A stretch of 64,000 nucleotides of DNA from Bordetella genomosp. 2 (GTDB taxonomy: Bacteria; Pseudomonadota; Gammaproteobacteria; Burkholderiales; Burkholderiaceae_B): the NCBI RefSeq assembly GCF_002261345.1, contig NZ_NEVT01000003.1, positions 992,001 through 1,056,000 of the forward strand, read 5' to 3'. Under the pieces are notes generated by a model. It ran no database searches, was not told the origin of the DNA, and was given only the letters and a program-made list of their open reading frames with translations. This document shows, in pieces, positions 42,381 through 51,366 of the stretch (its first letter is position 1; every line of letters begins with the position of its first letter). The translations under genes were made by a program, and so were the position numbers.

Positions 42381-42415
42381 TTGCTGAAAGTACTGGTTTT
42401 TTGTACAGTACTTTC
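42381..42415 (+). promoter_or_regulatory. LexA-type operator overlapping the promoter of the radical SAM gene
   Basis: The 20-mer TACTGGTTTTTTGTACAGTA at 42391-42410 matches the SOS box CTGT-N8-ACAG with one change (CTGG) and keeps the flanking TA/TA. It is nested in a longer dyad, with GAAAG (42386-42390) and CTTTC (42411-42415) as outer arms. A promoter TTGCTG (42381-42386), 17 bases, TACAGT (42404-42409) overlaps it. The start would be about at the A of ATG 42416. Confidence 0.7.
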
Positions 42416-43678
42416 ATGGAACGCACCGATCACGTTTTTCCCGCCGGTTCTGGGTCCCCGGCTGCCGCCCCCGCCGCCTTGCGCGGCCGGGGTGCGGTTA
42501 CTAACGTTCGGCATCGCTTCCAGCAAACCGACCGCGCTCCCACCGACGACGGCTGGGCCGCCACCCACGTGCCGGCCGATGCCCTGGCAGATCCCTCCTG
42601 GTCCGCCGACGGCGTGGCCGAGCCCTCCGCCCCTTATATTCCCATCACGCCGGAGCCGGTGCGCCAGACCACCGTGGCCCCCGAGCAGGCCCGCAAGCTG
42701 TTGTCGCGCAACGATTCCCCCGACATCCCGTTCGATGTCGCCGTCAACCCCTACCGGGGGTGCGAGCACGGCTGCGTGTACTGCTACGCGCGGCCCACCC
42801 ATGCCTACCTGGGCTATTCCCCCGGGCTGGACTTCGAAACCCGCCTGGTGGCCAAGGCCAACGCGGTGGACGTGCTGCGGGCCGAACTGGCCCGCCCCGG
42901 CTACCGGGTCTCGCCCATCAACATCGGCTCGGCCACCGACGTCTACCAGCCCATCGAACGCCAGTGGCAGCTTACCCGCGGGGTGCTCGAACTGCTGCTG
43001 CAGACCCGCCACCCGGCCACCATCGTCACCAAGAACGCCCTGGTCGAGCGCGATCTCGACCTGCTCCAGCCGCTGGCCGAGCAGCGGCTGATCACGGTGT
43101 TCGTCAGCATCACCACCCTGGACGCCGACATGGCCCGCACGCTGGAACCGCGCGCCTCGGCCCCCTGGCGGCGCATCCAGGCGGTGCGCACGCTGGCCAA
43201 TGCCGGCGTGCCCGTCGGCGTCCTGGTGGCGCCCGTCATTCCCTTCATCAACGACGAATCCCTCGAACACATCCTGCAGGAGGCCCGCCAGGCAGGCGCC
43301 TGCTACGCCAGCTACACCGTGCTGCGGCTGCCCTGGGAAGTGCGCGCCGTCTTTGAAGAATGGCTGCAGGCCCATTTCCCGGACCGCGCCCAACGCGTGC
43401 TGCATCGCATCGAAGACCTGCGCAACGGCCGGCGCAACGACCCCCGTTTCGGCAGCCGCATGCGCGGCACCGGCCTGTGGGCCGACCTGCTGCGCCAGCG
43501 CTTCGGGCTGGCGGTGCGCAAGCTGGGCCTGAACACCACCCGGCCGCAGCTGGCCACGCATCTGTTCCAGGCGCCCCGGCCCGCCATGGCTGCGGCGCCG
43601 GCCCCGGCGGCGGGGCAGGGCGGCCACCGGCACACCAGGCCGGCGCCGCAGGCCTCGCCGCAGTTGTCGCTGTTCTGA
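42416..43678 (+). CDS. Radical SAM protein of the PA0069/SplB-like family, probable SOS gene
   Basis: Iron-sulfur radical SAM enzyme of unknown reaction, 420 residues. The cluster motif is RGCEHGCVYCYARPTHAY with Cys at about 116, 120 and 123. ALRGRGAVTNVRHRFQQ near the N-terminus, PINIGSATDVYQPIERQ, IVTKNALVERDLDLL and GMRGTGLWADLLRQRF-like C-terminal segments mark the PA0069 family, distantly related to spore photoproduct lyase. The last 40 residues are Ala/Pro/Gln-rich and probably disordered. The ATG directly follows a LexA-like palindrome with no room for an SD, so a leaderless mRNA is predicted. I recall the Pseudomonas relative as a LexA-regulon member, which supports a DNA-damage role. 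Confidence 0.9.
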   Translation: MERTDHVFPAGSGSPAAAPAALRGRGAVTNVRHRFQQTDRAPTDDGWAATHVPADALADPSWSADGVAEPSAPYIPITPEPVRQTTVAPEQARKLLSRNDSPDIPFDVAVNPYRGCEHGCVYCYARPTHAYLGYSPGLDFETRLVAKANAVDVLRAELARPGYRVSPINIGSATDVYQPIERQWQLTRGVLELLLQTRHPATIVTKNALVERDLDLLQPLAEQRLITVFVSITTLDADMARTLEPRASAPWRRIQAVRTLANAGVPVGVLVAPVIPFINDESLEHILQEARQAGACYASYTVLRLPWEVRAVFEEWLQAHFPDRAQRVLHRIEDLRNGRRNDPRFGSRMRGTGLWADLLRQRFGLAVRKLGLNTTRPQLATHLFQAPRPAMAAAPAPAAGQGGHRHTRPAPQASPQLSLF

Positions 43679-43766
43679 TTTCCCGTTTCACCGGCTGTCG
43701 CCGCGCGTCCAGGCGGCCCCTTAATCCGCAGAGCTGTTCGTCTGCCAGCGTTCACCGGAGTCTTCC

Positions 43767-44171
43767 ATGACCATCGCCACTCTCGCTTCCGATTCCGCCG
43801 TTTCCCTGCCCAGCTCGCGGTTGCCCGCCTGGCTGCCGCGACTGCTGGCGCAAGCCGGCGGCGGCGTGCTGCGCCAGCCGGCCAAATGGCCGTTCTCGTC
43901 GGGGTTGTCGCGCGGGCGCCAGCTCATGCCCGCCCCCTCCCAGGCGGCCGACCGTCCGGCGCAGCCCGCCGCCGTCGCGCCTGTCGCGCCCGCCGCGCCG
44001 ACGCTGTCCGCCGATACGCAGGCGGCCCACAGCCAGTCGCTGGGCACGGCGGCGCGGGTGGCGGGCCAGGGGGTCACGCTGCGCCAGATGGTGGTCGACA
44101 CCATGCTGGTGGCCATGTGGGCCGCCCTGATCCCCGGCCTGATGTGGCTGGGGGCCGCGGCGGGGTTCTGA
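43767..44171 (+). CDS. Hypothetical protein with C-terminal membrane segment
   Basis: Not recognised. 134 residues: a basic N-terminal part (LPSSRLPAWLPRLLAQAGGGVLRQPAKWPFSSGLSRGRQLMP), a Pro/Ala-rich middle (about 55-85), then a hydrophobic stretch at about 105-132 (LRQMVVDTMLVAMWAALIPGLMWLGAAAGF) that could be one membrane helix. GGAG lies eight bases before ATG 43767, supporting translation. It follows the radical SAM gene by 88 bases and faces the DMT transporter gene, from which it is 34 bases away. Codon use looks like that of its neighbours. Function unknown; it could share the upstream SOS promoter. Confidence 0.55.
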   Translation: MTIATLASDSAVSLPSSRLPAWLPRLLAQAGGGVLRQPAKWPFSSGLSRGRQLMPAPSQAADRPAQPAAVAPVAPAAPTLSADTQAAHSQSLGTAARVAGQGVTLRQMVVDTMLVAMWAALIPGLMWLGAAAGF

Positions 44172-44205
44172 ACCCGCGGCGGAGCAGCGGCATTCCCCGC
44201 GCCGG

Positions 44206-45078
44206 TTAGCTCGAGCCGAGCAGCACCACGCCCACCAGAATGGCCGCGCAGCCCGCCAAGCGGCCGAGGCCCACCTTTTCGCGCAACAGGAACATGCCCG
44301 CCAATGTGCCCAGCATCATCGACATTTCCCGCGCCGGAGCCACCAGGCTGAGCGGCGCGCCGTTGCGCAGCGCGTACAGCACCAGTATGTAGCCCAGCGG
44401 CGACAGCAACCCCACGGCCAGCGCCAGGTGCCAGTGGCCGCGCATGGCCTGCCAGCTGGCGGCCCGCCGCTGCAGGATATGCGGAGCCATCATCGCGGTG
44501 CGCGTGACGCAGGTGAACCAGTCGAACAGCACCGGCATGAGCAGCAGCACCTTGACGCCGTAGGCGTCCACCACGGTATAGGCCGCAATGAACAGGCCTA
44601 TCACCACGCCCCAGCGCACGCCCAGCCACGCCTGGGGTTGGCGGAACAGCGCCAGCCTGCCCTGGGTGGCGATCAGCAGCACGCCGCCCACCACGCACAG
44701 CATGCCGGCGATGCCCGTGGCCGAGGCCGGCTCGCCCAGCAGCAGGAAGGCACCCATGGTCGAGAGCAGCGGGCCGGTGCCGCGCGCAATGGGATACACC
44801 ACGGACAGGTCGGCGACCTGATAACCGCGCTGTAGGCACAGGCTGTAGCCCAGGTGCAGGGCGCTCGACGCCAGGATGCACGCCACCACCGGCCAGGTCC
44901 AGTCCATGCCCTCGTGCAGCAGGATCCACACCACCCAGGGCGCATACAGCAGGCTGGCGCACAGGCCGTAGGCGAAGACGAAGACCGGTCCGACCATCGC
45001 CGCGCGCTTGGCCAGCAGGTTCCAGGTGGCGTGGGCCATCGCCGCGAGGATCACTAATATCAGGGACGCATACGACAT
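44206..45078 (-). CDS. EamA/DMT-superfamily transporter
   Basis: Inner-membrane drug/metabolite-type carrier, 290 residues. About ten hydrophobic helices and two EamA repeats can be followed; the first starts [25 protein letters not shown], and the repeat hallmark appears as [24 protein letters not shown] and again as [28 protein letters not shown] 45078 was chosen because it opens directly with the first helix; the longer frame runs through the rplS region. The substrate cannot be predicted. It is convergent with the small gene to its left and divergent from rplS. Confidence 0.88.
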   Translation of the reverse strand: MSYASLILVILAAMAHATWNLLAKRAAMVGPVFVFAYGLCASLLYAPWVVWILLHEGMDWTWPVVACILASSALHLGYSLCLQRGYQVADLSVVYPIARGTGPLLSTMGAFLLLGEPASATGIAGMLCVVGGVLLIATQGRLALFRQPQAWLGVRWGVVIGLFIAAYTVVDAYGVKVLLLMPVLFDWFTCVTRTAMMAPHILQRRAASWQAMRGHWHLALAVGLLSPLGYILVLYALRNGAPLSLVAPAREMSMMLGTLAGMFLLREKVGLGRLAGCAAILVGVVLLGSS

Positions 45079-45205
45079 GGCGGGGGGCGCGGCGTGGATG
45101 ACAGGTTTGTGACAAAACGGAGGCCTACAGCGTACTCCTTTTATTGGGGCCGGGTGATTGGGCAGGCAGGCGTCGCGGCCAGTACCAGCAACTCCGGTTT
45201 TGATG

Positions 45206-45211
45206 TAGAAT
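45206..45211 (+). promoter_or_regulatory. Candidate -10 of rplS
   Basis: TAGAAT within GATGTAGAATGC, 111 bases before ATG 45322. The same hexamer appears before gyrA and the CoA-transferase operon. The -35 region has no clear match, so this is tentative. The 45079-45321 region shows nothing else convincing. Confidence 0.35.
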
Positions 45212-45321
45212 GCTCGGTTTGCCAAACCCTCATCCTCTGCTTGCGCACAGCCCAGGGCAACGGGCCAGTACCGCCGCCCCGCGTAAAAACAGCGCAACGC
45301 ACGATGATTTCGGAGTTCATC

Positions 45322-45702
45322 ATGAACCTCATCGCTCTCCTGGAACAGGAAGAAATCAAGCGCCTGACCGGCGACAAGACCATGCCCGAATTCGCCCCCG
45401 GCGACACCGTGGTGGTCAGCGTCAACGTCGTGGAAGGCACCCGCAAGCGTGTGCAGGCCTACGAAGGCGTCGTCATCGCCAAGCGCAACCGTGGCCTGAA
45501 CTCGTCGTTCATCGTCCGCAAGATCTCCTCGGGCGAAGCCGTCGAACGTACGTTCCAGCTGTATTCGCCGCAGATCGCCGGCATCGAAGTCAAGCGCCGC
45601 GGCGACGTGCGCCGCGCCAAGCTGTATTACCTGCGCAACCGCTCGGGCAAGTCGGCGCGCATCAAGGAAAAGCTCGTCATCAAGCAGGCCAAGTCGGCTT
45701 GA
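45322..45702 (+). CDS. rplS: 50S ribosomal protein L19
   Basis: Ribosomal protein at the 30S-50S interface, 126 residues. [61 protein letters not shown] and the C-terminal [22 protein letters not shown] are unmistakable L19. GGAG is six bases before ATG 45322; an in-frame ATG at 45304 would add MISEFI but places that SD inside the gene. It has its own leader and terminator. The usual partners rpsP, rimM and trmD are not next to it in this window. Confidence 0.97.
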   Translation: MNLIALLEQEEIKRLTGDKTMPEFAPGDTVVVSVNVVEGTRKRVQAYEGVVIAKRNRGLNSSFIVRKISSGEAVERTFQLYSPQIAGIEVKRRGDVRRAKLYYLRNRSGKSARIKEKLVIKQAKSA

Positions 45703-45763
45703 TGCTCCGCCGCGGTACGGCGCCAGCCATGGCGCCATGCCGCGCTCGCGGACATTCCGGGTT

Positions 45764-45791
45764 AAAAAGGCACCTGCAAAGGTGCCTTTTT
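45764..45791 (+). terminator. Rho-independent terminator of rplS
   Basis: Eleven-base arms AAAAAGGCACC (45764-45774) and GGTGCCTTTTT (45781-45791) around TGCAAA. The symmetrical A and T runs allow action in both directions. It lies 61 bases after the rplS stop and 16 before the Nudix gene. Confidence 0.92.
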
Positions 45792-45807
45792 CACGTCCCT
45801 CTCAGGT

Positions 45808-46536
45808 ATGCCTGATCCTTCGTCCCGCCCGCGCCGGCCGCCCGCCGGCCCGTCCTTCGACCCCGCCGCCCAGCCCTGGCAGCCCGCCGATGCCGACCTT
45901 GCCGCCGTGCCGCCGGAGCGGCTGGCGCCCGACTCGTTGCGCGGCGCGCTGAGCCGGCCCGGCCCCTGGCCGATGGACCCGGTGGTCACGCCCGAGCAGC
46001 GCCATCCCGGCCGCGAGGGGGCGCCGGTGCTGGCGGCCGTGCTCATTCCCCTGGTTGCCCATCCGGACGGCGTGCGCGTCATGCTGACCCAGCGCACCGC
46101 CCACCTGCACGATCATGCGGGCCAGGTCAGCTTCCCCGGCGGGCGGCTCGAGGCCTTCGACGCCAGCCCGGTCGCCGCGGCGCTGCGCGAGGCGCAGGAA
46201 GAAACCGGCCTGCCGGCCGAGCACGTCGACGTGTTGAGCAGCATGCCCGCCTATCTGACGGCGACGGGGTTCTCGATCACGCCGGTGGTGTCGCTGGTGC
46301 GGCCTGGCTACACGCTGGCGCCCGACGCCTTCGAGGTAGCCGAAGTATTCGAAGTGCCGCTGGCTTTCCTGATGGACCCCGCCAATCATCGCCTGTACCG
46401 CGCATTGCTGCCGGACGGGCGCGAGCGCCGCTATTACGCCATGCCCTGGCAGGATTATTTCATCTGGGGAGCCACCGCCGGCATGCTGCGCAACCTGTAC
46501 CACGTGGTGCGCCACCGGCTGGCCGGCATTCAATAG
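45808..46536 (+). CDS. CoA-pyrophosphatase-type Nudix hydrolase
   Basis: Hydrolyses CoA or related dinucleotides; 242 residues. [21 protein letters not shown] is the CoA-Nudix (NudL/PCD1) signature, and the Nudix box is [25 protein letters not shown] with the metal-binding REAQEE. About 85 N-terminal residues precede the domain and are Pro/Ala-rich. [15 protein letters not shown] and [15 protein letters not shown] follow, as in NudL. It is downstream of the rplS terminator. Its last seven bases overlap the 3' end of the convergent rsgA gene. Confidence 0.9.
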   Translation: MPDPSSRPRRPPAGPSFDPAAQPWQPADADLAAVPPERLAPDSLRGALSRPGPWPMDPVVTPEQRHPGREGAPVLAAVLIPLVAHPDGVRVMLTQRTAHLHDHAGQVSFPGGRLEAFDASPVAAALREAQEETGLPAEHVDVLSSMPAYLTATGFSITPVVSLVRPGYTLAPDAFEVAEVFEVPLAFLMDPANHRLYRALLPDGRERRYYAMPWQDYFIWGATAGMLRNLYHVVRHRLAGIQ

Positions 46537-47498
46537 CGCTGCTGCGCGACCTCGCTTTCTTCCAGGATGCGCCGGTACAGCGCGTAGCGGCCCGGGTCGA
46601 TCCCGCCCGCCTGCAAGGCCGCCACGACACCGCAGCCCGGCTCGTGGCGGTGGGTGCAGTTGTAGAAGCGGCAGTGTTCGATATGCGGGGCGAATTCCGG
46701 GAAGCCGCGCAGGATGTCCGCGCCGGACAAGTGCTGCAAGCCGAACGCCTGGAAGCCGGGCGAATCGATCAGGTCGCCGCCGGGCGGCGGCAGATGGTAG
46801 AGGCGGGTGGTGGTGGTGGTGTGCCGGCCCATGTCGAGCGCGGCTGAATATTCGCGCGTAGCGGCGCCGGCCTGCGGGGCCAGCGTATTGAGCAGGGTGG
46901 ACTTGCCCATGCCGCTCTGGCCCAGCAGCAAGGTCGTGCGCCCGGCCAGGCGCGGCGCCAGCAGGGCATGCACCGCCGCGCTGTCGTGGGCGCTGAGCTC
47001 GATCACCGGCACGCCCAGCGCGCGCACCGCCGCCAGGCGCGCGCGCGCGGCGTCCAAGCCGTGGCGCAGGTCGGTCTTGTTGAGGATGATGAGCGGCTCG
47101 ATGCCGGCGCTCCAGGCGCCGGCCAGCGCGCGGCCGGCCAGGTCGTCGGAGAAAGTGGGCTCGACCGCCACGACGATCAGTAATTGGTCGACGTTGGCCG
47201 CGAACTGCTTGGCGCGCATTTCGTCGGAGCGATACAGCAGGTTGCGGCGCGGCAGGATGGCTTCGATGACACCCTCGTCGCGGCCCTGGGGCGCCACCAG
47301 CACCCGGTCGCCGACCGCCGCGCCGGCCTTCTTGCCGCGCGGGAAACAATGGCGCTGGGCGCCGTCGGGGAATTCCACGACGTAGTGGCGCCCGTGGGCG
47401 GCGATGATGCGGCCCTCTGCCTGCGTCGCGGCGGCCGCGTCGGCGCCGCGTTCATGGCGCGAGCGTATCGGCTTGGGGCGGCCCGGCGTGGCGCTCAT
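46530..47498 (-). CDS. rsgA: Small ribosomal subunit biogenesis GTPase
   Basis: Late 30S assembly factor (YjeQ/EngC), a circularly permuted GTPase of 322 residues. An N-terminal OB fold runs to about 90 ([27 protein letters not shown]). The permuted order is visible: G4 ILNKTDL first, then G1 [16 protein letters not shown], switch [15 protein letters not shown] and G3 [13 protein letters not shown] zinc knuckle [14 protein letters not shown] sits near residue 270. The first 25 residues are basic and variable. Its start overlaps the protease gene upstream (ATGA). Confidence 0.95.
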   Translation of the reverse strand: MSATPGRPKPIRSRHERGADAAAATQAEGRIIAAHGRHYVVEFPDGAQRHCFPRGKKAGAAVGDRVLVAPQGRDEGVIEAILPRRNLLYRSDEMRAKQFAANVDQLLIVVAVEPTFSDDLAGRALAGAWSAGIEPLIILNKTDLRHGLDAARARLAAVRALGVPVIELSAHDSAAVHALLAPRLAGRTTLLLGQSGMGKSTLLNTLAPQAGAATREYSAALDMGRHTTTTTRLYHLPPPGGDLIDSPGFQAFGLQHLSGADILRGFPEFAPHIEHCRFYNCTHRHEPGCGVVAALQAGGIDPGRYALYRRILEESEVAQQRY

Positions 47499-48754
47499 GC
47501 CGCCTGGGTGAGGTGACGGATGCGCACGGCGGCGGGAGGGTGGCTGTCGTAGAAGGCGGAATGCACGGGGTCGGGCGTCAGGGTGGCGGCGTTGTCATCG
47601 TACAGTTTGACCAGCGCCGACACCAGCCGGTCGGGGGAGCTCTGGGTGGCGGCGTAGCGGTCGGCCTCGAATTCGTCGCGGCGCGAGTACCAGCTGGCCA
47701 CGGGAGTCAGCATGAAAGTGAAGACGGGGATCGCCAGGAAGAACAGCAGCAGCGCCATGGCGTCATTGCGGCCGTCCAGGCGCGGCAGCACGCCCAGGCC
47801 CTCGTAGAACCAGGGCTGCTGGGCGAGCCAGCCCAGCACCGCGAAGAACAGCAGGGCCGCGCCGAAACTGAGCGCGATGCGCTTGATGATGTGCCGCTTG
47901 GCGAAATGGCCCAGCTCGTGCGCCAGCACGGCTTCGATTTCGTCGGGGTTCAGGCGCGCCAGCAGGGTGTCGAAGAACACGATGCGGCGCGCCTTGCCGA
48001 AGCCGGTGAAATAGGCGTTGCCATGCGCCGAGCGGCGCGAGCCGTCCATGACGAACAGGCCGTTGAGCGCGAACCCGCAGCGCTGGGCCAGCTGCTTGAT
48101 GCGGCCCGCCAGTTCGGGGTCGGTGAGCGGGGTGAACTTGTTGAACAGCGGCGCGATGAAGGTCGGGTAGATGAACAGCAGCAGCAGGTTGAAGAGGGTC
48201 CAGAGGCCCCATGCCCAGAGCCACCATAGGGCGCCGGCTTCGGCCATGAGCCACAGGATGGCGGCGGCCAGCGGGGTGCCCAGCAGCAGCGCCACGACCA
48301 GCCCCTTGGCCAGGTCGGCGGCGAACAGGCCGGGCGTCATGCGGTTGAAGCCGAAGCGCGCCTCGAGGCGGAACTGCCGCCACAAGGTGAACGGCAGCCC
48401 CAGCAGGCCCAGCAGCAGGGCCACGCTGCCCAGCAGCAGCAACTGGCGCAGCAGGTCGTGGGAGGTGACCTGCGCCACCAGCAGGTCGATGGCCTGCAGG
48501 CCACCCAGCAGGGTCAGCGCCACCAGGATCACGGCGTCGTAGACGCGTTCCAGCATGCCCAGGCGCATGCGCGCCACGGTGTAGTCGGCCGCCCGCTGGT
48601 GGCTGGCCAGCCCGATGCGCGGCGCGAACTCGGGCGGCACCTGGTCGCGGTGGCGCGCCACGTGGCGGATCTGGCGGGAGGCCAGCCACAGCCGCACGCA
48701 GATATCGGCCAGCAGGAGGGAAACGAACAGCAAGGTCAGGGCGGTCAGGGGCAC
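47495..48754 (-). CDS. M48-family (Ste24/CAAX protease-like) membrane metallopeptidase
   Basis: Integral-membrane zinc protease, 419 residues, resembling eukaryotic Ste24 (CAAX prenyl protease 1). HEXXH is HELGH at residues 279-283 in [17 protein letters not shown]; the third zinc ligand is the Glu in [11 protein letters not shown]. The N-terminal [18 protein letters not shown] and [17 protein letters not shown] are Ste24-specific. About seven hydrophobic helices are visible. Bacteria lack CAAX prenylation, so the role is probably membrane protein quality control. It overlaps rsgA by four bases and is divergent from orn with 45 bases between starts. Confidence 0.92.
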   Translation of the reverse strand: MPLTALTLLFVSLLLADICVRLWLASRQIRHVARHRDQVPPEFAPRIGLASHQRAADYTVARMRLGMLERVYDAVILVALTLLGGLQAIDLLVAQVTSHDLLRQLLLLGSVALLLGLLGLPFTLWRQFRLEARFGFNRMTPGLFAADLAKGLVVALLLGTPLAAAILWLMAEAGALWWLWAWGLWTLFNLLLLFIYPTFIAPLFNKFTPLTDPELAGRIKQLAQRCGFALNGLFVMDGSRRSAHGNAYFTGFGKARRIVFFDTLLARLNPDEIEAVLAHELGHFAKRHIIKRIALSFGAALLFFAVLGWLAQQPWFYEGLGVLPRLDGRNDAMALLLFFLAIPVFTFMLTPVASWYSRRDEFEADRYAATQSSPDRLVSALVKLYDDNAATLTPDPVHSAFYDSHPPAAVRIRHLTQAA

Positions 48755-48799
48755 GGCGCGGGGGGTATGAGAAAATGCAGTGTTTTAAAGGCAAATTAT

Positions 48800-49345
48800 A
48801 TGGCTGCGAACGAAAACCGCCTGGTCTGGCTCGATATGGAAATGACCGGCCTGGACCCCGCCAAAGAGCGCATCATCGAAGTCGCGGTGGTCGTCACCGA
48901 ACCTGACCTGACCGTCGTGGCCGAAGGGCCGGTGCTGGTCGTGCACCAGCCCGAGAGCCTGCTCGACGCCATGGACAACTGGAACAAGTCCACGCACGGC
49001 AAGAGCGGCCTGATCGAGAAGGTCAAGGCCTCCACCCTGACCGAGGCGCAGGCCGAGCGGATCCTGCTGGATTTCCTGGCGCAACACGTGCCGGCGGGCA
49101 AATCGCCGCTGTGCGGCAATACCATCAGCCAGGACCGGCGCTTCATGTACGCCTACATGCCGAACCTGGAGCGCTTCTTCCATTACCGCAACCTGGACGT
49201 CAGCACCCTGAAGGAACTGGCGCGCCGCTGGGCCCCGGCCGTCTACAAGGGGTTCGAGAAACAAAGCCGGCACGAGGCGCTGGCCGACATCTACGAATCC
49301 ATCGACGAATTGAAGTACTACCGCGAGCATTTCCTCAAGGCGTAG
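48800..49345 (+). CDS. orn: Oligoribonuclease
   Basis: 3'-5' exonuclease (DEDDh) that removes two- to five-nucleotide RNAs, including pGpG from c-di-GMP turnover; 181 residues. ExoI is [14 protein letters not shown], ExoII is [20 protein letters not shown], and ExoIII is [25 protein letters not shown] with the catalytic His. The orn-rsgA-protease neighbourhood is conserved in beta- and gammaproteobacteria. ATG 48800 opens directly at the family start. The sigma-54 activator gene begins 13 bases after its stop and may be co-transcribed. Confidence 0.97.
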   Translation: MAANENRLVWLDMEMTGLDPAKERIIEVAVVVTEPDLTVVAEGPVLVVHQPESLLDAMDNWNKSTHGKSGLIEKVKASTLTEAQAERILLDFLAQHVPAGKSPLCGNTISQDRRFMYAYMPNLERFFHYRNLDVSTLKELARRWAPAVYKGFEKQSRHEALADIYESIDELKYYREHFLKA

Positions 49346-49358
49346 CAGCCGTGCGAGC

Positions 49359-50357
49359 ATGCCGCCCATCGCGCCCGACCTCGATCCGCTGATCGGCGAC
49401 CATCCGTCGATGGCGGCGCTGCGCGCCCTGGTGCGCCGGGTGGCGCGCAGCAAGGCCAGCATCGTGCTGATCTACGGCGAGACCGGCACCGGCAAGGGGC
49501 TGGTGGCGCGCAGCCTGCATGCGCAGTCCGACCGGGCCGGCAAGGGCTTCACCGAGATCAATTGCGCCGCCATTCCGGGCAACCTGCTGGAATCCGAGCT
49601 GTTCGGGCACGAGCGGGGCGCTTTTACCGGCGCGGTGGCCCGCAAGGTCGGGCTGCTCGAGGCGGCCAATGGCGGCAGCGTTTTCCTGGACGAGATCCGC
49701 GAACTCGATCCGGTCATGCAGGCGAAGATCCTGACCTTGCTCGACAGCCGGCGCTTCCGGCGCATCGGCGCCGTGCAGGAAGTCTCCATCGATGCCCGGT
49801 TCATCGCGGCCACCAACAAGATATTGCTGGCCGAAGTGCAGGGCGGGCGGTTCCGCGATGACCTTTATTACCGGCTGCAGGTCGTGTCGATCAATCTGCC
49901 GCCGCTGCGCGAGCGCGGCGATGATGTGTTCGTGCTGGCCGACAAGTTCCTGCAGCGCTACAACGCCACCCACGGCAGCCGCTTCACCGCCCTCGATCCC
50001 GACGTGCGGCGCATTTTCAAGGCGTATGCGTGGCCCGGCAATGTGCGCGAACTAGGCAATTTGCTCGAGCGCATCTGCATCCTCGAGGACGGCGATACGA
50101 TCCTGCCGCGCCATCTGCCCGCGCGCATCGTGCGCGATGCCGGCAAGCCGCTGGCGACCGCGGGCGCCGGCGCGCCCGCGGCCGGCTACGCCGAACAGAC
50201 GCGGCGTTTCCAGCGCGAGCTGATCGAATCCGCCCTGCGCGCCCAGGGCGGCAGCCTGGCGCGGGCCGCCGCGGCGCTGGGCTTGACGCGGCACGCCCTG
50301 CGGCACCAGATGAGCAAGCTGGGCCTGGACGACGGACGTGCGCGCGGGCAGGGCTAG
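49359..50357 (+). CDS. Sigma-54-dependent transcriptional activator without sensor domain
   Basis: Enhancer-binding protein of 332 residues consisting only of the AAA+ domain (about 10-245) and a Fis-type HTH (about 280-325). Walker A is GETGTGKG (40-47), the sigma-54-contacting loop GAFTGA is intact at 87-92, Walker B is FLDEIRELDP from 109, and the DDLYYRLQVVSINLPPLRERGDD arginine-finger region is present. The HTH reads GSLARAAAALGLTRHALRHQMSKLGL. There is no PAS, GAF, response-receiver or XylR-N domain, because orn ends 13 bases upstream; only PspF-like activators share this build. It faces the DUF1446 operon, whose promoter is sigma-54-type, so it is the likely activator. Confidence 0.9.
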   Translation: MPPIAPDLDPLIGDHPSMAALRALVRRVARSKASIVLIYGETGTGKGLVARSLHAQSDRAGKGFTEINCAAIPGNLLESELFGHERGAFTGAVARKVGLLEAANGGSVFLDEIRELDPVMQAKILTLLDSRRFRRIGAVQEVSIDARFIAATNKILLAEVQGGRFRDDLYYRLQVVSINLPPLRERGDDVFVLADKFLQRYNATHGSRFTALDPDVRRIFKAYAWPGNVRELGNLLERICILEDGDTILPRHLPARIVRDAGKPLATAGAGAPAAGYAEQTRRFQRELIESALRAQGGSLARAAAALGLTRHALRHQMSKLGLDDGRARGQG

Positions 50358-51322
50358 TTGGCCGTGATGTCGTGCTTGGCGGTGACCTCCCGCCACAGCG
50401 CCAGGTCGTCGCGCACGCGCTTGCCGAACTCGGCGCTGCTCAGGCGGGCCGGAATGGTGCCGTCGATGTCGAGCAGCGTTGTCGTGGCCGGCGACGCCGA
50501 GATCTCGTTGAGCGCGGCATTGAGCCGGTCGATATACGGCTGCGGCGTCCCGGCGGGCGCGAACACGCCGACCCAGATCTCGACCGCGTAGCCCGGCAGG
50601 GTGGCCGCCGCCGGCGCCAGATCGGGGAAGGCGGCGTGCCTGGCGCGCGCGGTGGTGGCCAGCAGCCGCACCTTGCCGCTCTGCACCACCGGCGCCAGGG
50701 TGCTGTAGTTGGACAGCATGACGTCGATCTGGCCTCCGGCCAGGTCGGACGCGGCGTTGGCAGCGCCCTTGTAGGGCACGTGCGTCATGCGCGTGCCGGC
50801 CGCGTCGTCCAGCATCACCGTGGCCAGGTGGCCCAGCGACCCGACTCCCGCCGTGCCGTAGTTGAGCGCGTCGGGCTTGCCGCGCGCCGCTGCGATCAGG
50901 TCCGCCAACGAGCGGTACGGCGTGCCGGCGGATACCGCCACCACCAACGGGCCCTGGCCGATCATGGCGACGGGGGCGAACTGCTTGAGCGGATCGTAAG
51001 GCACGTGCGGCTGGGTCGCCGCCGAGGTCAGGAACGAGGACGAGGTGAGCAGCAGCACCGAGCCGTCCTTGGGCGCCCTGGCCACATAGTCGGAGCCGAT
51101 GACGCCGGCCGCCCCGCTGCGGTTCTCGACGATGACCGTCGTGTCCAGGCGCTCGGCCAGCTGCGGCGCCAGTGCGCGCGCGATGGCGTCGTTGCTGGCG
51201 CCGGCCGAGAACGGCACCACGATCTTGACCTGCGCGGGCACGCCGGGCTGCGCCGCCGCCGCCGCCGCGCAGACCGCGTAGCCGGCGGCCAGCGTCAGTG
51301 CTTGCTTGATGAGTGTTTTCAC
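50354..51322 (-). CDS. Bug-family (TctC-type) periplasmic solute receptor
   Basis: Periplasmic carboxylate-type receptor, 322 residues. The start is GTG 51322 with AAGGGA upstream; the signal peptide is KTLIKQALTLAAGYAVCAAAAAA before QPGVPAQVKIVVPFSAG. Family marks are IVENRSGAAGVIGSDYVARAPKDGSVL and MTHVPYKGAANAASDLAGGQIDVMLSNYSTLAPVV. It is the last gene of the DUF1446-DUF4387 operon, 44 bases after DUF4387. Its stop shares the bases CTAG (50354-50357) with the stop of the convergent activator gene. No TctA/B genes are adjacent. Confidence 0.9.
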   Translation of the reverse strand: MKTLIKQALTLAAGYAVCAAAAAAQPGVPAQVKIVVPFSAGASNDAIARALAPQLAERLDTTVIVENRSGAAGVIGSDYVARAPKDGSVLLLTSSSFLTSAATQPHVPYDPLKQFAPVAMIGQGPLVVAVSAGTPYRSLADLIAAARGKPDALNYGTAGVGSLGHLATVMLDDAAGTRMTHVPYKGAANAASDLAGGQIDVMLSNYSTLAPVVQSGKVRLLATTARARHAAFPDLAPAAATLPGYAVEIWVGVFAPAGTPQPYIDRLNAALNEISASPATTTLLDIDGTIPARLSSAEFGKRVRDDLALWREVTAKHDITAN

Positions 51323-51366
51323 GGTCGATTCCCTTTGGAATGTTGTAGGTATGCCGGCGCCGGATG

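Noticed and set aside
42416-43678. Spore photoproduct lyase
   Set aside because: Only the distant radical SAM fold and the CxxxCxxC motif are shared; the organism does not sporulate and the conserved ends match the PA0069 family.
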